This document shows, in pieces, positions 22,875-35,906 of a DNA stretch of 64,000 bases; within the stretch, counting starts at the first letter, position 1, and each line of letters starts with the position of its first letter. Below the pieces are notes generated by a model. That model worked only from the letters and a program-made list of their open reading frames with translations. It was not told where the DNA came from and searched no databases. The DNA lies in NCBI GenBank assembly GCA_034401135.1, contig JAWZSP010000001.1, forward strand, positions 2,604,001 to 2,668,000, written 5' to 3'. The translations under genes and the position numbers were made by a program. Source of the stretch: Volutella citrinella (lineage: Eukaryota; Ascomycota; Sordariomycetes; Hypocreales; Nectriaceae).

Positions 22875-24571
22875 ATGGCTTCGGGGCTGGAAGCTGTGTT
22901 CTCGGAGCTTGGCTTGCTCCAGTATCTTCATGCCTTCGTTGAGCAAGGCTTTGATGAATGGGATATTATCCTTGATATTCAGGAGTCAGATCTGTTAGTC
23001 TCCGGTCTTCGAGCCATCGTATCTTGTATTCGGCTAACCACTCCTCCCTTTCAAGTGACGCACTTGGTGTAAAACTGGGCCATCGAAGAGTATGTTTGCG
23101 TAACAAGCCCCCTTCAATGCGGCGATTGCTAAAAATGGCATTAGAAACTTCAGCGCCGCATCGCCAATGCCAGAGGCATTTCTCCGAGTGCGTCACTAGT
23201 AACATCGGTGAGGCCGACCCTTGAGGAGCCCAAAGGAGATGGTGCTAGACGAGAACCCACTCGGCTTGAAGGTGGTCACGAGACCCATGGCGTCCAAAAA
23301 CGCAAATACAGGCGGCATCCCAAGGTAAGCGGATATATTGTGCAGCCAATACACTGGTTTGGCTAACAATCACCCACAGCCTGACCCAAATGCACCAGAG
23401 CGGCCACCATCAGCCTATGTGCTATTCTCGAACAGTAAGATCCCTCGACATGGACGTGGTATCTTCATGGTCCTCTGTGGTGCTGATCATAAAATAGAAA
23501 TGAGAGAAGATCTTAAAAGCCAAAACCTGAGCTTCACAGAGATTGCGAAGTTGGTGGGTGAGAATTGGCAAAGCATAGATGCAAGTGAGAAGGATATCTA
23601 TGAGAGCCAGGCCAACTCAGCCAAGGAGACATATCATCGAAACTTGATGGAGTACAAGAAGACTCCCAAATTCAAGGAGTATGCTGTGTATTTGCACGAA
23701 TTCAAGCAGAAACAAGCCAAACAAGGTCAAGGTGAGTAGTTGGCGCCGTGTCGAGTGACGGCCTCGTGGCTGACGAAGGTGGTTTGATTTTCCAGCCAAC
23801 GACCCATCGAAGCGACCCAAACTCGAGCCCACCAGGTTGCGTCATGGTAGTAGCAGCAGCACCGCAACTCCGGGTGGAAACACGTCCAGCGGCAGCGATA
23901 GGCTTCAGGGCAGTGAGCCACCTCCTTCCCGCAACGAGCGCATGAACTCGGTCGTATCGGCCACGGAGTCACAGCACTCATCGGCGGCGTTATCGCAACA
24001 CAACTCGGCCGACGATGCGACATATTCGCCCCAGATGACGCATTTCGACGGTGGTAGCCCAAGAGACGGATACATGCCCAACGGAAGTCGGCAAAGGAAT
24101 GGAGCAACCTGGCGTGAAAGTGGGAGAGGGCTTGACTCACCCCATCAGAACCTACCTTCGCTTTCCAACATGCTCGACGACGGTAGAAGAGGCACATCGG
24201 CTCCAATGGGGTCTGATGGTAGCCCATACTCCACAGGGTTTACCGCCGCCAACCACCCACGGTTTGCACAAGATGCACCAAGCGTGCTGCCGGCACCACC
24301 ACGAGCGCCACATCTCCGACACGAGCAGTCGTCAAACAGCAGCCATGGGTCGACAAGCCCGGTCAGCGGGTTCGTGAGAACGCCCGGTGAAGGACCGTTG
24401 CCCATTCATGCGCTTCTCTCGCACCAGGCGGTATCAGTTCCCATGGCCACCGCCACGGCGCTTGAGAGAGGGTCACCGCCATCGGGGATGGGAGGAGCCA
24501 CCCCTAGTCCCACGGATCCATTTAGGCCTCCCATTGGGCCTGGCGTGGGACCAAGGGGATATGGTACTTGA
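22875..24571 (+). CDS. SAM-domain plus HMG-box protein, probable transcription factor
   Basis: A nuclear DNA-binding regulator is inferred from the domains; the target is unknown. Six exons: 22875-22993, 23056-23089, 23145-23324, 23380-23434, 23498-23731 and 23796-24571, giving 465 aa. All phases close. Residues 5-65 form a SAM domain (LGLLQYLHAFVEQGFDEW through LDALGVKLGHRRKLQRR), spliced from three small exons. Residues 112-190 form an HMG box (PDPNAPERPPSAYVLFSN, NLSFTEIAKLVGENW). The intron at 23435-23497 removes a segment whose translation would break the box, and splicing yields the usual SNKMREDL helix. The tail is Ser/Pro/Gly-rich and disordered. ATG 22875 is the first in-frame ATG; an in-frame CTG at 22839 lies upstream. 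The long pyrimidine-rich leader suggests a tightly regulated gene. Confidence 0.85.
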
Positions 24572-27049
24572 CCCTTGAGATGCTCAGGACTTCGTTCAAG
24601 AAGTCAAGCTAACTAGGCTCAAAAGGCATCCCCAGGGCCCCTTACACCTCTCTCCCAACGACAGAGCCGAACTTGGTGGACGTCAACGCCGGGATGGCAT
24701 CCACACTAGGCCTCCCGATAATGAATGGAAAGGTCAGCCCTGCTAGAGCACGACTTGATGGCGTGAGCGCACTCCTCCGCGCAGGGGAGATTGTCGAACG
24801 AGTCGATCGGGATGGATCCGGATGAGGTCTCTGTCGGCTCGAAGATTCCTGGACGGCAACGGCTTCAATCCCAGTTGGCTTGCCGGCGTTCATGGTGAAT
24901 CGGAAGCGACCATGAAACACAGGAGCCAGGGCTGGGCATTTTATCTCTTCTTCTTCTCTTGTTGTTCTTTTCCTTTGATGTTGCCTGCTCATAGATACCC
25001 ATTGATTGTGGCCTCTTGAGCAAGACAGGGAATGAGTCTACAGTCCAGACTCGCTACGAATGTAAACGATAACGCTTTGGGACCTGAGTGCTAGTTATTG
25101 TTGGGTCTCAAATTGAGGCGGCGTACAGGATGGGAGTTTTAAGGGCAGACTGGGGGAGGGACTTAGTGGAAAAGCTAAGCGTGATGGACTTGATGATGAG
25201 CCAAGATATACAATCATATGTGCGATGAAGGAAATAGCCTGCAGTCAGTTGGCATGACGTGATTGTGACCTGAAATGGATATTGAAGCATCGCACGATGG
25301 TGACTGAAAGATGACGGGAGGCTTGGGAGTTGGTCGGTTATTTGCCGACGAGATCTTGGTTCATGTGGCTGGGTTCATTTCAAGGGAAGTTGGAGGGAAG
25401 AGCGGAGGTGGTTGAGAAAGGGATGTGCCCTTTGGGTTGAGATGTCGATCACGCGAGTTGGTCGATTCACGAGGCGCAGTGAGGCGAAGCGTTGACGAAG
25501 ATGGGAAGAATCGGGAGGGGAATATGCCGTCGCGGGCAAGAGAGATCAGCATAAGTGACGGAAATCAGGGTCCACGTCGGATCATGGTCCAAACCAGGAT
25601 GTAGCTATGCATTAACCCAAAGTAGCAGGAGGGGCTTACTGTACTTGCCTGTGATCAAAATAGTACGCAGGCAGAAGGTGCGAGCAGTCGTCTTGGAGCT
25701 GGCCGCGCACAAAACAGGGAAGGCATGGCCAAGCCGAGGAGGCCACACTGACCAACCAGACAAAATTTGGCAAGCCGTCAGCGTCACCACCTTCATTCTG
25801 CATCTTCAGCGGGCGGCGCCGCCAGAGTTCAGCAGCGGGCCAATGGTTGTCGAAATCTGTAAGTAGATTGATAATGCGCACCGTTTCATAACGTACATGG
25901 TTTGCAGGGAACAGCCTATACCCGGATGCACCAGACCTCACCTCAACCACAACCAAGCCATTGGGATCATGTGATGATCGTCTCTCCCCGCAGCTAGACA
26001 AGCCATCGAGCATTAACTGCAGGGCAAGCCCAATAATTGATGGCGCGCACAAGGCTCACGATCTTAGCCTTGTAAAGTTTATGTCTCTACCTACAACTAC
26101 TGGGTACTAGCATCTCTCAACGGAACCCGCGGCCACCCTCTCCATCGCCTTGATCATTTCGGTGAGCAACTACAGCTCCCATTTGCAGCCTCACCAAACG
26201 AATGGGACATCCTAGCCATCTCGGCTGTGTGTGTAAATGCAAAAGCCCTCCCTGGCCTGGGCCTCAATAGCATGCTGGCTACTGATATCTGCAGTGTAGG
26301 TGAGTAGTTATTAGATGTTGCAAGGCGAGTAAGCCATGTGTGCCGTAACATCCTTTTACCTTATTGTTCAACCGCGAAAGAACCCAACGAGTGGCAGATC
26401 CCGGAAAGCTCAAGTTGTACCCATCCCCAAGCGCCAAGTATTCTCCGACGGGGTTTCGAAACCTCCTTGCCATTCTTCCCCGCAAGATGCAATGGCCGAT
26501 AGCAGGACCCGATCCACTGCCGCACCATCGGCCCATCATTCCTGGCTGGGATTGACAGGGTGTTGCCATCGTGGTCTTTGGTGCCATTTAGATCGTTGGT
26601 CACCGTGCCGTCTTTGCGGTTGCAAGGACCTCGAAATGTGTTTGCATGAACTCGCGAGCACTGTCAACGTCCAGGAGAAGACATGGACATGACTGATCAA
26701 TTTCACAACTTGTTGTCCTCGACCATTCTCTGGCTAGCCAGCAAGCGTTGCCAATAGCTTCTCAAGCCGAAGTGTGTAGCAAATGAGCATTGTATACAAA
26801 TCTCACGGGCATTATGTACTGCGCACTACAAAACTGTGAAAAATCGAGCGAAACAACTCTTGAACCGCACCGCTTCAACCCATCATCTATCCTGCCTTGC
26901 CCAGTCCAACCGTCCAAAATTGATTGGCATGGTTGCGTGCATGTCATTGCTTTCATGTCTTTCATTACGTTTCTGTCGCAGTCGACGGAACTGCGTCGAC
27001 TAAAAACATGTTGCGGTTCCGTCATACCCCATCTAGCCTTTATCGGAAC
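24572..27049. other. convergent intergenic spacer, no gene seen
   Basis: 2.5 kb between two convergent genes. The longest frame (25636-26052, minus, 138 codons) shows no motif or codon structure I would defend. Probably 3' UTRs plus spacer. Confidence 0.5.
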
Positions 27050-29779
27050 CTACTCGGCGCCTTCGACAATCTCCGCTGTCCAGTCCTTGCGGATCTCGAG
27101 CTCGGACAAATCAGATGTCTTCTCAATCGTCAGGCCCTTTTCGTTTGCGAGATGTAGCAAGCAAATGAAGCAAAAAGACGTTGAAATATCATCCATGACT
27201 GGTTTGGGATATACTGTTTGTAGGCTGTTCATGACTTCTGTGAACTTGAGCGGCTCTTGCCCATCGTTTGTTTGGTCCGAATCTGGTGGTGTTTGCATGC
27301 GTGATGCGTCGGCGGGCTTCTACATAGACGTCAGTCCGTGAACCATAAACACGTTAGTGCTGGAAGGAAGTATACCTCAAGCTGTTCGAGATCCATACCC
27401 CTCCAGATCTCTTCCTTCAGCCGCCTTACATCAACCTTCTTTGCGACTCGGGCAAACTGCACATACTCTGGCCGCACGCGTCTTGTCTGCGTTACAAGTG
27501 TTGTGCCAAATGCCCCGCCCTTCCAGTTGGTGACCGTCTCTCCGTTCAAGAGCGCCGTGAGGCCGCCGGCTTCGGTTAAGGCGCCCTGACCCTCTGCGCC
27601 AGGTGAGAAGTGCTCACGGGCATCTGCAAATTCGAGATCATCGTCATCATCATCGCCACCGGCAAATGGCATCGCGTCATCCTGGAAGAAATTGGCATCA
27701 TAGTCGCCCTCTGGCAACGCTGTTTCCTCCGTGCCCTGCATGGGAGCTTTTTGGGAGGCCCAGAAAGCCTCGTCCATCTCTCCAACAGGTTGATTGTCCT
27801 GGGCATCAGTGCCAAAGACACCACCTCGGCTTCCAAATCCAGTCCGCCGCCTTCCCATGCGTGCCTTGGGCTTAAGGAACAGGCGAAGAAGGGATTTGGA
27901 GCTAAAGTGCTTATCATCTGGCAGTAGGTTGCGGGACTTTGACTTCCAGTCCTTCTTTGGCATGCTGATGGCTGAATTGTTGGCAGCCTGGGTGTAGATG
28001 GTGTCGGCTAAGCTGGGGTCCAGTGGTGAGGCAAAATCGATCTGGAAGGGTTCCTTCTCTTTGCGCTTTTTTGTCTCCCCTGCTGGCTTGCTAACGTCCT
28101 TAATCTTTCGAATACGCCAATGTTCGGCGCTGCTCCAATTCTTCTGCAACGCTTGGTCGAAGAAGCCGAGGATATCCTCGTGCATTTTGTCGGCCTTTTG
28201 GGCGCTCGTCATCGACACAACGTATTCGCCCTTGTCGTCAAACCCTTCCACATCTCCACCTTCATCTCCGAGGCCGGCATCGTAAACACGCATTTGAGGT
28301 TCCAGAGCAGCCTCTCGGGCCCAGGCTTCACCACCCTCACCGAACTCGACGTCTCCCCCGACATCGAATGATCCGAGACCTAGGTCGTCGTCGTCGAAAC
28401 CTGCCGGAGCATCTCCGTCAATGACTAGGCCAGAGATATCACCGAAGGCACCAGGTGTTTTGTCCTTGTCTTGGTCTTGCCTCCAGTCCTCGGGTGCCTT
28501 GAGGAATGGAATGTCCATGGAACCTGAAGGGTCGCCAAGATCGAACGTCTTGAGCGACGGACAGACATCCAGCTCATCTAGGTGATGAAGGTCGGGCATG
28601 AACTTGGCGCCAAGTGCACCAACGTCAATCTCAACATCTGCTTCATCGTCTTCTTCCACAGCATCCAGTTTTATTGTGTCATCTGCCTCGGCATTTTCGT
28701 CCTCGTCGTCCTCATCACCTAATTGTTTGTCGCCTTCCTTTCCGAGAGCAGCGGCATCACCGGCATCATCGCTACTATCAAATACGATACGGCCCTGGGA
28801 ATCAATCATCAGGTGGTTCAGGAGAAGACCCTTGGCACCTCCTTCGTCGAAGTCTGCCGAGGCTTTCTTGAACAGGGGATCGACCGCGAATTCCAATTCG
28901 AACTTCTTTAGCTGTAGGGAGCTAAAGGAAGGGGCTAGGGTGGCCTCTGATGAACGCTGTGTCTGTATTTAAGTGAGCGCGCATCCGGGTTGAAAAGCAA
29001 AAACCCATCTTACCTTCTTCTTGGGCTTCTTTTTGACGTTTCCATCTTCGTCGAGTTCCTCACCATCCGTGTCCTCTCCGTCTTCAGCATCCCGGTCCTT
29101 CTTCTTCGCGTTGTTGCTGTCGGCAAGGCCGCTTAGCAGCTTGCCAGTTTCTGTCGCGACGCTGTCGACTCGATTTGTGTAGATTTTTACGCATCCATCA
29201 AGCGTGCAGCTGGCTTTTTGGAAATTGACGCCATCGCCCTCTTTTAAGAGTGACATGTCGTGGAAGTAGTCGATCAAGGCGAAGTTCCATGAGTTTGTGG
29301 CATTGATCTTGTTGTCGGTGGCCATCTTCATCCATTCCTCGAAGTTGGCGAGAATTGGCACACGCTTCATAGGCGTGACAACGGCTCCGCCCACGACAAA
29401 ACCTTCATCCTCATCGCCACCGCGTCCAGCACGCGGCGTACGGGGATCGGAACTAGGAGAGGCGTTTTCCATATCATCGAGCCGGACACTCACTTTGCGC
29501 GGGGTAGCGGCCTTTTTAATCTCGTTAATTTGCTTCTCGTGGAGTGCTCTTCGGGAGCTTAGTCGTTGTCCCTTTTCGTGGGCATCATCGTTCAGGGGGA
29601 TTCTAAGGCACAAACACATTAGCACGCTGCCGTTGACCGACGGCAACGCGAGGTGTTGACATCTTCTGTTGGGCGGAAGAGACGACTTACTTGACAGGGG
29701 ATTTGAAAGGGGAGCCATTATTTGAGCCGGCAGTCGGCCTGGCACTGCCCGCGCGTGGAACTTGAGCTACGCGAGGCAT
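27050..29779 (-). CDS. brn1: condensin complex kleisin subunit CAP-H (Brn1/Barren)
   Basis: Kleisin subunit that bridges the SMC2/SMC4 ATPase heads of condensin and organises mitotic chromosomes in the nucleus. Four exons: 29779-29691, 29602-29014, 28962-27376 and 27319-27050, giving 844 aa, typical for fungal Brn1. Family signatures include the N-terminal NFEEWMKMATDNKINATNSW block (about residues 125-145), with YFHDMSLLKEGDGVNFQKAS close by, and the C-terminal winged-helix end with VDVRRLKEEIW. Acidic low-complexity stretches fill the centre (about 290-330 and 650-680). The start at MPRVAQVPRAG precedes a Ser/Pro-rich phosphorylation-prone segment. Introns have good GTAAGT/GTAAGA/GTATAC donors. 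Upstream lies a CCAAT cluster and one ACGCGT, consistent with cell-cycle control (inference). Confidence 0.94.
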
Positions 29780-29920
29780 GATGGGCGCGGATGGGACACG
29801 AGGGTGATGATGCAAAAGGCTTGTAGACAAGGCCCCGCGCGTCGTGGTGTTGCCAACCCAAACCAGATAAAAGTAAACAACAGCAACTGGACTACCAGGC
29901 GTGGGGTTATGGTGCCGCCT

Positions 29921-30061
29921 GCCCAATGAGGAGGCACGGATGCGACAGCTCGAACCCTGGATTGGTACGTACTGGTAGAGCACGGTGCCCAATGGACGCG
30001 CCCAATGGACGTGCCTTGTAATCCGAGCATGATCAATCACGTGACTGGCCCGTGAACGCGT
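29921..30061. promoter_or_regulatory. CCAAT cluster and ACGCGT motif upstream of brn1
   Basis: CCAAT occurs at about 29922-29926, in an exact 12-base repeat GCCCAATGGACG at 29987-29998 and 30000-30011, and inverted (ATTGG) at 29961-29965. ACGCGT, an MBF-type site, is at 30056-30061. All lie 140-285 bp before the brn1 start. CCAAT boxes are bound by the fungal HAP/CBC complex; function here is inferred. Confidence 0.45.
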
Positions 30062-30948
30062 GGCGCCGTGTAACAACTTACCTACAATACAGTGTCGGGG
30101 AGCATTTCTAACACCCAGGATAGGAAGGTGTCAGATTCAGATACTGGTAGACGATGGCTTGAACCCTTTTGGCATTCGTCGGAGCTTGTGCGGCGGAGGC
30201 AGGGCAAAAACTTGTTTAGGACGTGGGCGGCCTCCTACCAGAAACGACCAGTGTTACGTATGCTATGTACAGGTATCAGTACAGTAAGTATAGGTAGTGA
30301 CCTCACCACCAATGCCAGTGGGTTCAGACTCGTAAGTGTGGTAATAATTGCAAGAAGGGAAGAAAGAGAATCGTCAAGCCTTGCCCGGGGATTTCTCGTA
30401 CGGGCTACTAACTAGTACTTCTGGTATTATTGGATTCATTTTCGATAGCCGGGCCGCGGCAGCTGCATGGGAGGAGTTGGTCATGTAGTCTGTCTCATCT
30501 CAACTTTGTTCAGATGAGGTAATGAATGGGCATGTCGCCCCCTCACGCTAATTCGGGGGGCGACCCCATTCAGAAATCCCCATCCCAAGCATGTCGGCCC
30601 ATTGACCAGGAACCACCAGCGCCGAAGCGTCCGGATTCCGATAAGATTGATTTTCTTAGCTGCCAACTTAAAAAGTACTAGCAGCCTACTGAACCCTGCC
30701 TGCTCGCTTTCATTTACAGCCCCGACATCGCGACACCGTCCCGCATTCTCCCTTCCTCATCCTTCTCGTGTATTTTCTTCGCATCTTCCCCTCCCACGCT
30801 CGGCCTCGACCAACATTGCCTCCTCTCCCCCGACTCTTCCCTGTGTGCCATCTCGTTGTGGCCGCAGTCGCCTACCTTTCGCGCTAGTCTGCGAGAACCG
30901 ATGCCTCGGGTGCCCGCACTTACCACCTGACATGACGTCGAACGAAGC

Positions 30949-33900
30949 ATGGCCAGCTTCGCGCCCCGAGGGAGTCGTTTGCGCTCCCGCCCCTTCTACA
31001 CAACCATCTTCATCCTATCGCTCCTGACCGCCGGGTCCTTCTTGGCGCACACAAAGGCCGGCTATTCACAATCTCCCGCGCAACGTGGTGTGCGCCAATA
31101 CCAACACAGTACCCTCCTCAAGCGCAACTCGGCCCCCGAATGTAACGAGGTCCACGCGGCCACCAACAAATGCGCCTTCGTTAAAGAATTCTGCGCCGAC
31201 GATGCCGCTGGCCTTATTAACTACCTTGAGCTTTACTACTGCGAGCTTGGCAATGCGCAACCCCTCGCTTTTGTCGCTCTTGTCCTCTGGCTTGGTCTCC
31301 TATTCACCACGATAGGCATCGCCGCGAGCGACTTCTTCAGTGTCAATCTGAGCACCATCTCGACCGTACTAGGACTAAGCGAGAGTCTGGCCGGTGTCAC
31401 ATTTCTGGCGTTTGGCAATGGCTCGCCCGATGTCTTTAGCACCTTTGCGGCCATGGGCTCCAACAGCGCCAGCATGGCCGTCGGCGAATTGATTGGCGCA
31501 GCCGGCTTCATCGCTGGTGTTGTCGCCGGCTCCATGGCTCTTGTTCGTGAATTCCGTGTCGACCGGAAGACGTATGCGCGCGACATTTGCTTCTTCATAG
31601 TCGCCGTCGCATTCACAACCTTCTTCCTCGCGGATGGCCATCTGCGCTTCTGGGAGTGCTGGCTGATGATTGGTTACTATGCTGTATACGTCTTCACTGT
31701 TGTCGGCTGGCATTGGGCGTCGACTCGGAGGAAAAGCAGAAAGCGCAAGGAAGGGGAGGCCAGAAGCCATGTCTACGGGCATGCCGGTGGAGATGATCTG
31801 GCTGGCGAACCGTACCGCGACAACCCAGACGAGAATGAGGGCGGCGAGGGCTCCTCTTCGGCAGCGTCAATTCTCATTGAGGCGTCAGCCATGGAGGCAG
31901 CGCCTACTATCAAAGTCGATGGCCAAGATCAAGATGGCGCCCCTGTAAGCGACGAGGGCTCGGCTGACGATCACGAACGCATGGTTGTCGCCGAGGTGGC
32001 AAGCAGTATGAGAGTATTACGCGGGCGACCTCGACGGAGCAACACAATGACCCCCATCCGACCCAGTCTAGTTGGAGCCCTGGAGTTCCGGTCTGCCTTG
32101 GCCCAGCTGCAACGCGAAAGCAACTTGCCACTCGCCACTATACCGGACCGAGGCTACACGGATCACCCAGAGGACCACCCGCACAGGCGAGGAACCATGA
32201 GCGTCTTTACTGATTCTGCGCGGGCAGGGGACCACTTTGCCCAAGACCGCCAATCTGACGCGCGTGTGGTGAGAGAGAGAGCGCTCTCTTCGGGGGATTC
32301 GCCCCTGGGAACCGAACACCATCCCGACCTCCTTATTCCCGGACGCCAGAGGGCGGAATCAAGCCTCTCGCTTCCCCATTCAGCCACCAGCGGCGCGAGA
32401 ACCCCCAGCCCGACCCCATCATATACTGTTGGAGGCAATCTTGCACCGCCACCAGCCGGCCAACCAGGAGCTATCGACAGCGCCGAACACGCAGGCCAAA
32501 ATGCTCAATCATTGAAAGCCCCGCTGCGTCTAAAAATACCCAGCCGGCAAAGCAGCCAAAGTGACCGCTCTCCCCCGAGCACCCCCTTTCCTGTGTTTAC
32601 CGAGTCACCGGCCCTGCTGACGCCGATCCCGGGCACCGAACCCAGCGAACTCATCTCGCCGGGGCAGCCGCCGGCTCGAGACAGCCCTTTCGCAGACCTT
32701 CAGCTGCCGGCCGACCCACCGTCGCCTGTGAGATGGTGGCCCTACTCAGTGCTACCACCTCCCCATGTGCTTTTGGCAACGCTTTTCCCGACACTGCAGG
32801 GATGGAAGGATAAGACGTACTGGGACAAGTTTGTCAGCGCCATCTCTGTCCCGAGCCTCTTTCTACTTGTCATGACGTTGCCAGTGGTCGAGTCAGACGC
32901 CACTCGCGAGGATGCTTCTCCTGTAGATGCTGCGGTTGATCTTATGAACCAGAGTGTGGTAACGGCGGTATCTCGAGAACCTGCTTCGGCTGTCGAGCCA
33001 GAAACAGAATGGCAGCGATACCGCAGGCGGACTCTGGGGCGCCTTATCAGTCCCACGACTTCGCCTACTTTGTCCCCCGCAACGCACCAGGTAGACCATG
33101 GACCCTTGAGCCCAATGAACCAGCTGTCCTTGGGTGCCCCTGCTATTGTTACGAGGCCGGCTTCTGAGATCCCCTCGGCGTGGAGCGACAAGCACGAGAG
33201 CACCGGTTGGAACAGATGGCTTGTGGCATTGCAGCTCTTCACCGGGCCACAATTCGCCATTATCATTCTATGGGCCAACATGATTGAAGAGATGGAACGC
33301 CCTGGGCGAGTGCTCCTCGTCATGGTGCTGTATTCGCTTCTTGCGTCACTGGTGCTCCTTGCTGGGCTCCTCATGTTGACGACGGAGGACCGTCCGCCCA
33401 AGTATCATTTTCTCTTATGTTTTATGGGCTTCATCATTAGCATTGCCTGGATCTCTACCATAGCCGGCGAGGTGGTGGGAGTGCTAAAAACCTTTGGCGT
33501 CATCCTTGATATATCAGAGGCGCTGCTGGGGTTGACCATTTTTGCGGCGGGCAACAGCGTCGGAGATCTAGTAGCCGACATCACAATTGCACGACTGGGC
33601 TATCCTGTCATGGCATTGTAAGTATCCCTTTCGCCGCCTCTCCCCCATAGAAGGATTGGACTGACCGCAACGCCTCAGGTCTGCATGTTTTGGAGGACCC
33701 ATGCTCAACATTTTGCTGGGCATCGGCATTGGTGGAGTGGCCATGATGATCAAGAGCGCAAACTACAACCACCGTAAACACCCAGAGCTCCCAATGCAGT
33801 ACGGACCATACGACGTGCAGATTGGCGAATCGCTCATGGTGTCGGCCATCACATTGCTAGTCACACTGGCTGGCCTGTTGGTTGTCGTGCCTATGAACAA

Positions 33901-34009
33901 GTGGGTTCTGAGCCGGAAGATTGGATGGGGTCTCATCGGACTGTGGGCAGTCACGACAACTATTAACGTCATTATGGAGTTGACCGGAGTATGGGGAAAC
34001 CTGGAGTAA
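30949..34009 (+). CDS. sodium/calcium exchanger family membrane protein
   Basis: Cation/Ca2+ antiporter of the CaCA superfamily, similar in layout to yeast YDL206W and mitochondrial/vacuolar NCLX-type carriers; the compartment cannot be told from sequence. Exons 30949-33617 and 33679-34009 (phase 2) give 999 aa. A hydrophobic N-terminal segment (residues 14-33) may be a signal or anchor. A Cys-containing lumenal stretch (CNEVHAATNKCAF, CADDAAGLINYLELYYC) follows. The first exchanger repeat has GNGSPDVFSTF (about residue 157). A disordered cytosolic loop spans roughly 270-630, rich in Ser/Pro/Asp. The second repeat has AAGNSVGDLVADI near 870 and continues in exon 2. Both ion-coordinating alpha repeats are complete. 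The intron cuts inside the second repeat just before SACFGGPMLN. Confidence 0.9.
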
Positions 34010-34428
34010 GGGTAGTCAGTACACACAAGTATCAGGGATTCGCTTCAGCTAAGTTCTTGGAAAATCAAAGTCTTTTTTGCGGTGATCAAATAGGTGGTAG
34101 TGGACCGGATTATGGGATCCATGCTTCAGTCAACCTGTGATGGGTGGAGGTGGTCAGTCCCCGTGGACTGCAAAGTTGTAATAGCACCGCGCCTGCCTTA
34201 GGTAGGAGTGGAGTGAGCAGGGGTGCCACAAGCCGCCCCTCCTGTGCTTGACCGCCCCGCCTTTTTACCCCTCCACTGCCAAAGCAGGGGGAGCTTCACT
34301 GGCAGCTAATAAATCCCCCACGAGCTTCACCATCTTCAGCTCCAGCTGTGCTCGCCGCTCACCTCCTGCTATCCTCTCCTCTACAACTCCCCCGCCTCCC
34401 ATCTCTTCCTACTCCCAATCTCGTCGCA
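34010..34428. promoter_or_regulatory. exchanger 3' UTR and phosphomannomutase promoter/leader
   Basis: Spacer between two tandem genes. The last 120 nt are strongly pyrimidine-rich, as in leaders of highly expressed fungal housekeeping genes. No other element stands out. Confidence 0.4.
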
Positions 34429-35446
34429 ATGGCTGCCCAACCTCCCGCGGTCTCGCCCCTTGAGGATCGTCCTCAGAAGGACACCATCTGCCTCTTCGAT
34501 GTGGACGGCACTCTGACCCCTGCCCGCCTGGTAAGAAGAGCTCGCTCCCACCACCTCCCTGCTATCACCACTACTGCTTGCTCCTCCTACTCGTCGCCAT
34601 ATCTCTTTAACTGACCGGAATGTGTCATTCTTTGCTCCTTGACAGTCTGTGTCCCCAGAGATGCTCGAAGTCCTCGCTGCCCTGCGCACCAAGTGCGCCA
34701 TCGGCACCGTTGGCGGCTCCGACTTCGCCAAGCAGGAGGAGCAGCTGGGCCGCTCCGTCGGTCTGCCCACGGCGTCCCTGTTCGACTTCTGCTTCGCCGA
34801 GAACGGCCTGACCGCCTTCCGCCTCGGCGAGCCCTTGCCCTCCAACTCCTTCATCAAGTGGATTGGTGAGGAGCAGTACAAGGAGCTGGCCAACTTCTGC
34901 CTGCACTACATCGCCGACCTCGATGTCCCGGTCAAGCGCGGCACGTTTATCGAGTTCCGCAACGGCATGATCAACATCTCCCCCATCGGCCGAAACGCTA
35001 GCACCCAAGAGCGCAATGAGTTCGAGGCCTTTGACAAGGAGGCCAAGGTCCGAGAGAAGTTTGTAGAGACTCTTAAGGAACGCTTCGGCCACCTCGGCCT
35101 AACGTAAGTCATCCGTCCTTCAGCTCTGGCTGAAATTCTACTCCAAATGATCTTGTCCGCCGGTTTGCTGAGCCATGGTGGTGGCCCCAATAGATTCTCC
35201 ATCGGCGGCCAGATTTCCTTTGACGTCTTCCCCCGCGGCTGGGATAAGACCTACTGCCTCAACCACCTCGAAAACGAGGCCAAGAAGCCAGATGGTATCG
35301 CTTACAAGAACATCCACTTCTTTGGCGACAAGACCTTTGAGGGCGGCAACGATTACGAGATCTTCACTGACCCCCGGACCATTGGCCATACTGTCACCAA
35401 TCCCGAGGACACCATCCGACAGCTGAAGGAACTCTTCAATCTGTAA
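34429..35446 (+). CDS. sec53: phosphomannomutase
   Basis: Cytosolic HAD-superfamily enzyme converting mannose-6-phosphate to mannose-1-phosphate, the precursor of GDP-mannose for N-glycans, O-mannosyl chains and GPI anchors. Exons 34429-34530, 34646-35103 and 35194-35446 give 270 aa, close to the yeast Sec53/PMM2 size. The nucleophile motif is DVDGTLT at residues 24-30 with both aspartates present. [30 protein letters not shown] and the metal-binding [13 protein letters not shown] end block are all intact. Intron 1 (116 nt) falls just after the catalytic motif; intron 2 is 90 nt. Start at ATG 34429 gives the short N-terminus expected for the family. Confidence 0.96.
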
Positions 35447-35906
35447 ACACGCGGATCACGACCAAAGCAAGGCATCGATGGAAACGAGAGGAAAGCACCC
35501 GGCGGGGGAATAAATAATACAAAAGTGGAGATCTCGCGGTTGTAGAAACGCGACGACCAAGAATCGCAATTTAATATCCATGCCATGTCATCCACTGGCA
35601 AGGTAATGCGGAAGAGCGTGATTGCATTCATGTTTATTGTAGGGCTCTAATTCTTACCGCGAGTCGCGACAAAACACACACGCGCCAAACCATGCTTCAA
35701 TTCGCCATAGATGAGAACAGCTTGGTATCTACCAACATGAAGAACGAAAGAAAAGGCATATAGGCTCATCATCTCATCAATCCGCTATATGTTAAATGTG
35801 AAATAACATCTGATCATCCCACCTCCCACACCACTTCCCACCTCTCCATCCCCCGTCTTTCCACAACTCGACTTCGTTGGGATCAAATCCGCCGGCCAGC
35901 GTCCGC
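35447..35906. other. convergent 3'-3' spacer
   Basis: Between the stops of phosphomannomutase and the PhoD-like gene. AT-richer than coding DNA, as expected for 3' UTRs. No gene seen. Confidence 0.5.

Noticed and set aside
25636..26052. 138-codon minus-strand open frame between two convergent genes
   Set aside because: Somewhat protein-like but without a recognisable motif or neighbouring exon; left unannotated.
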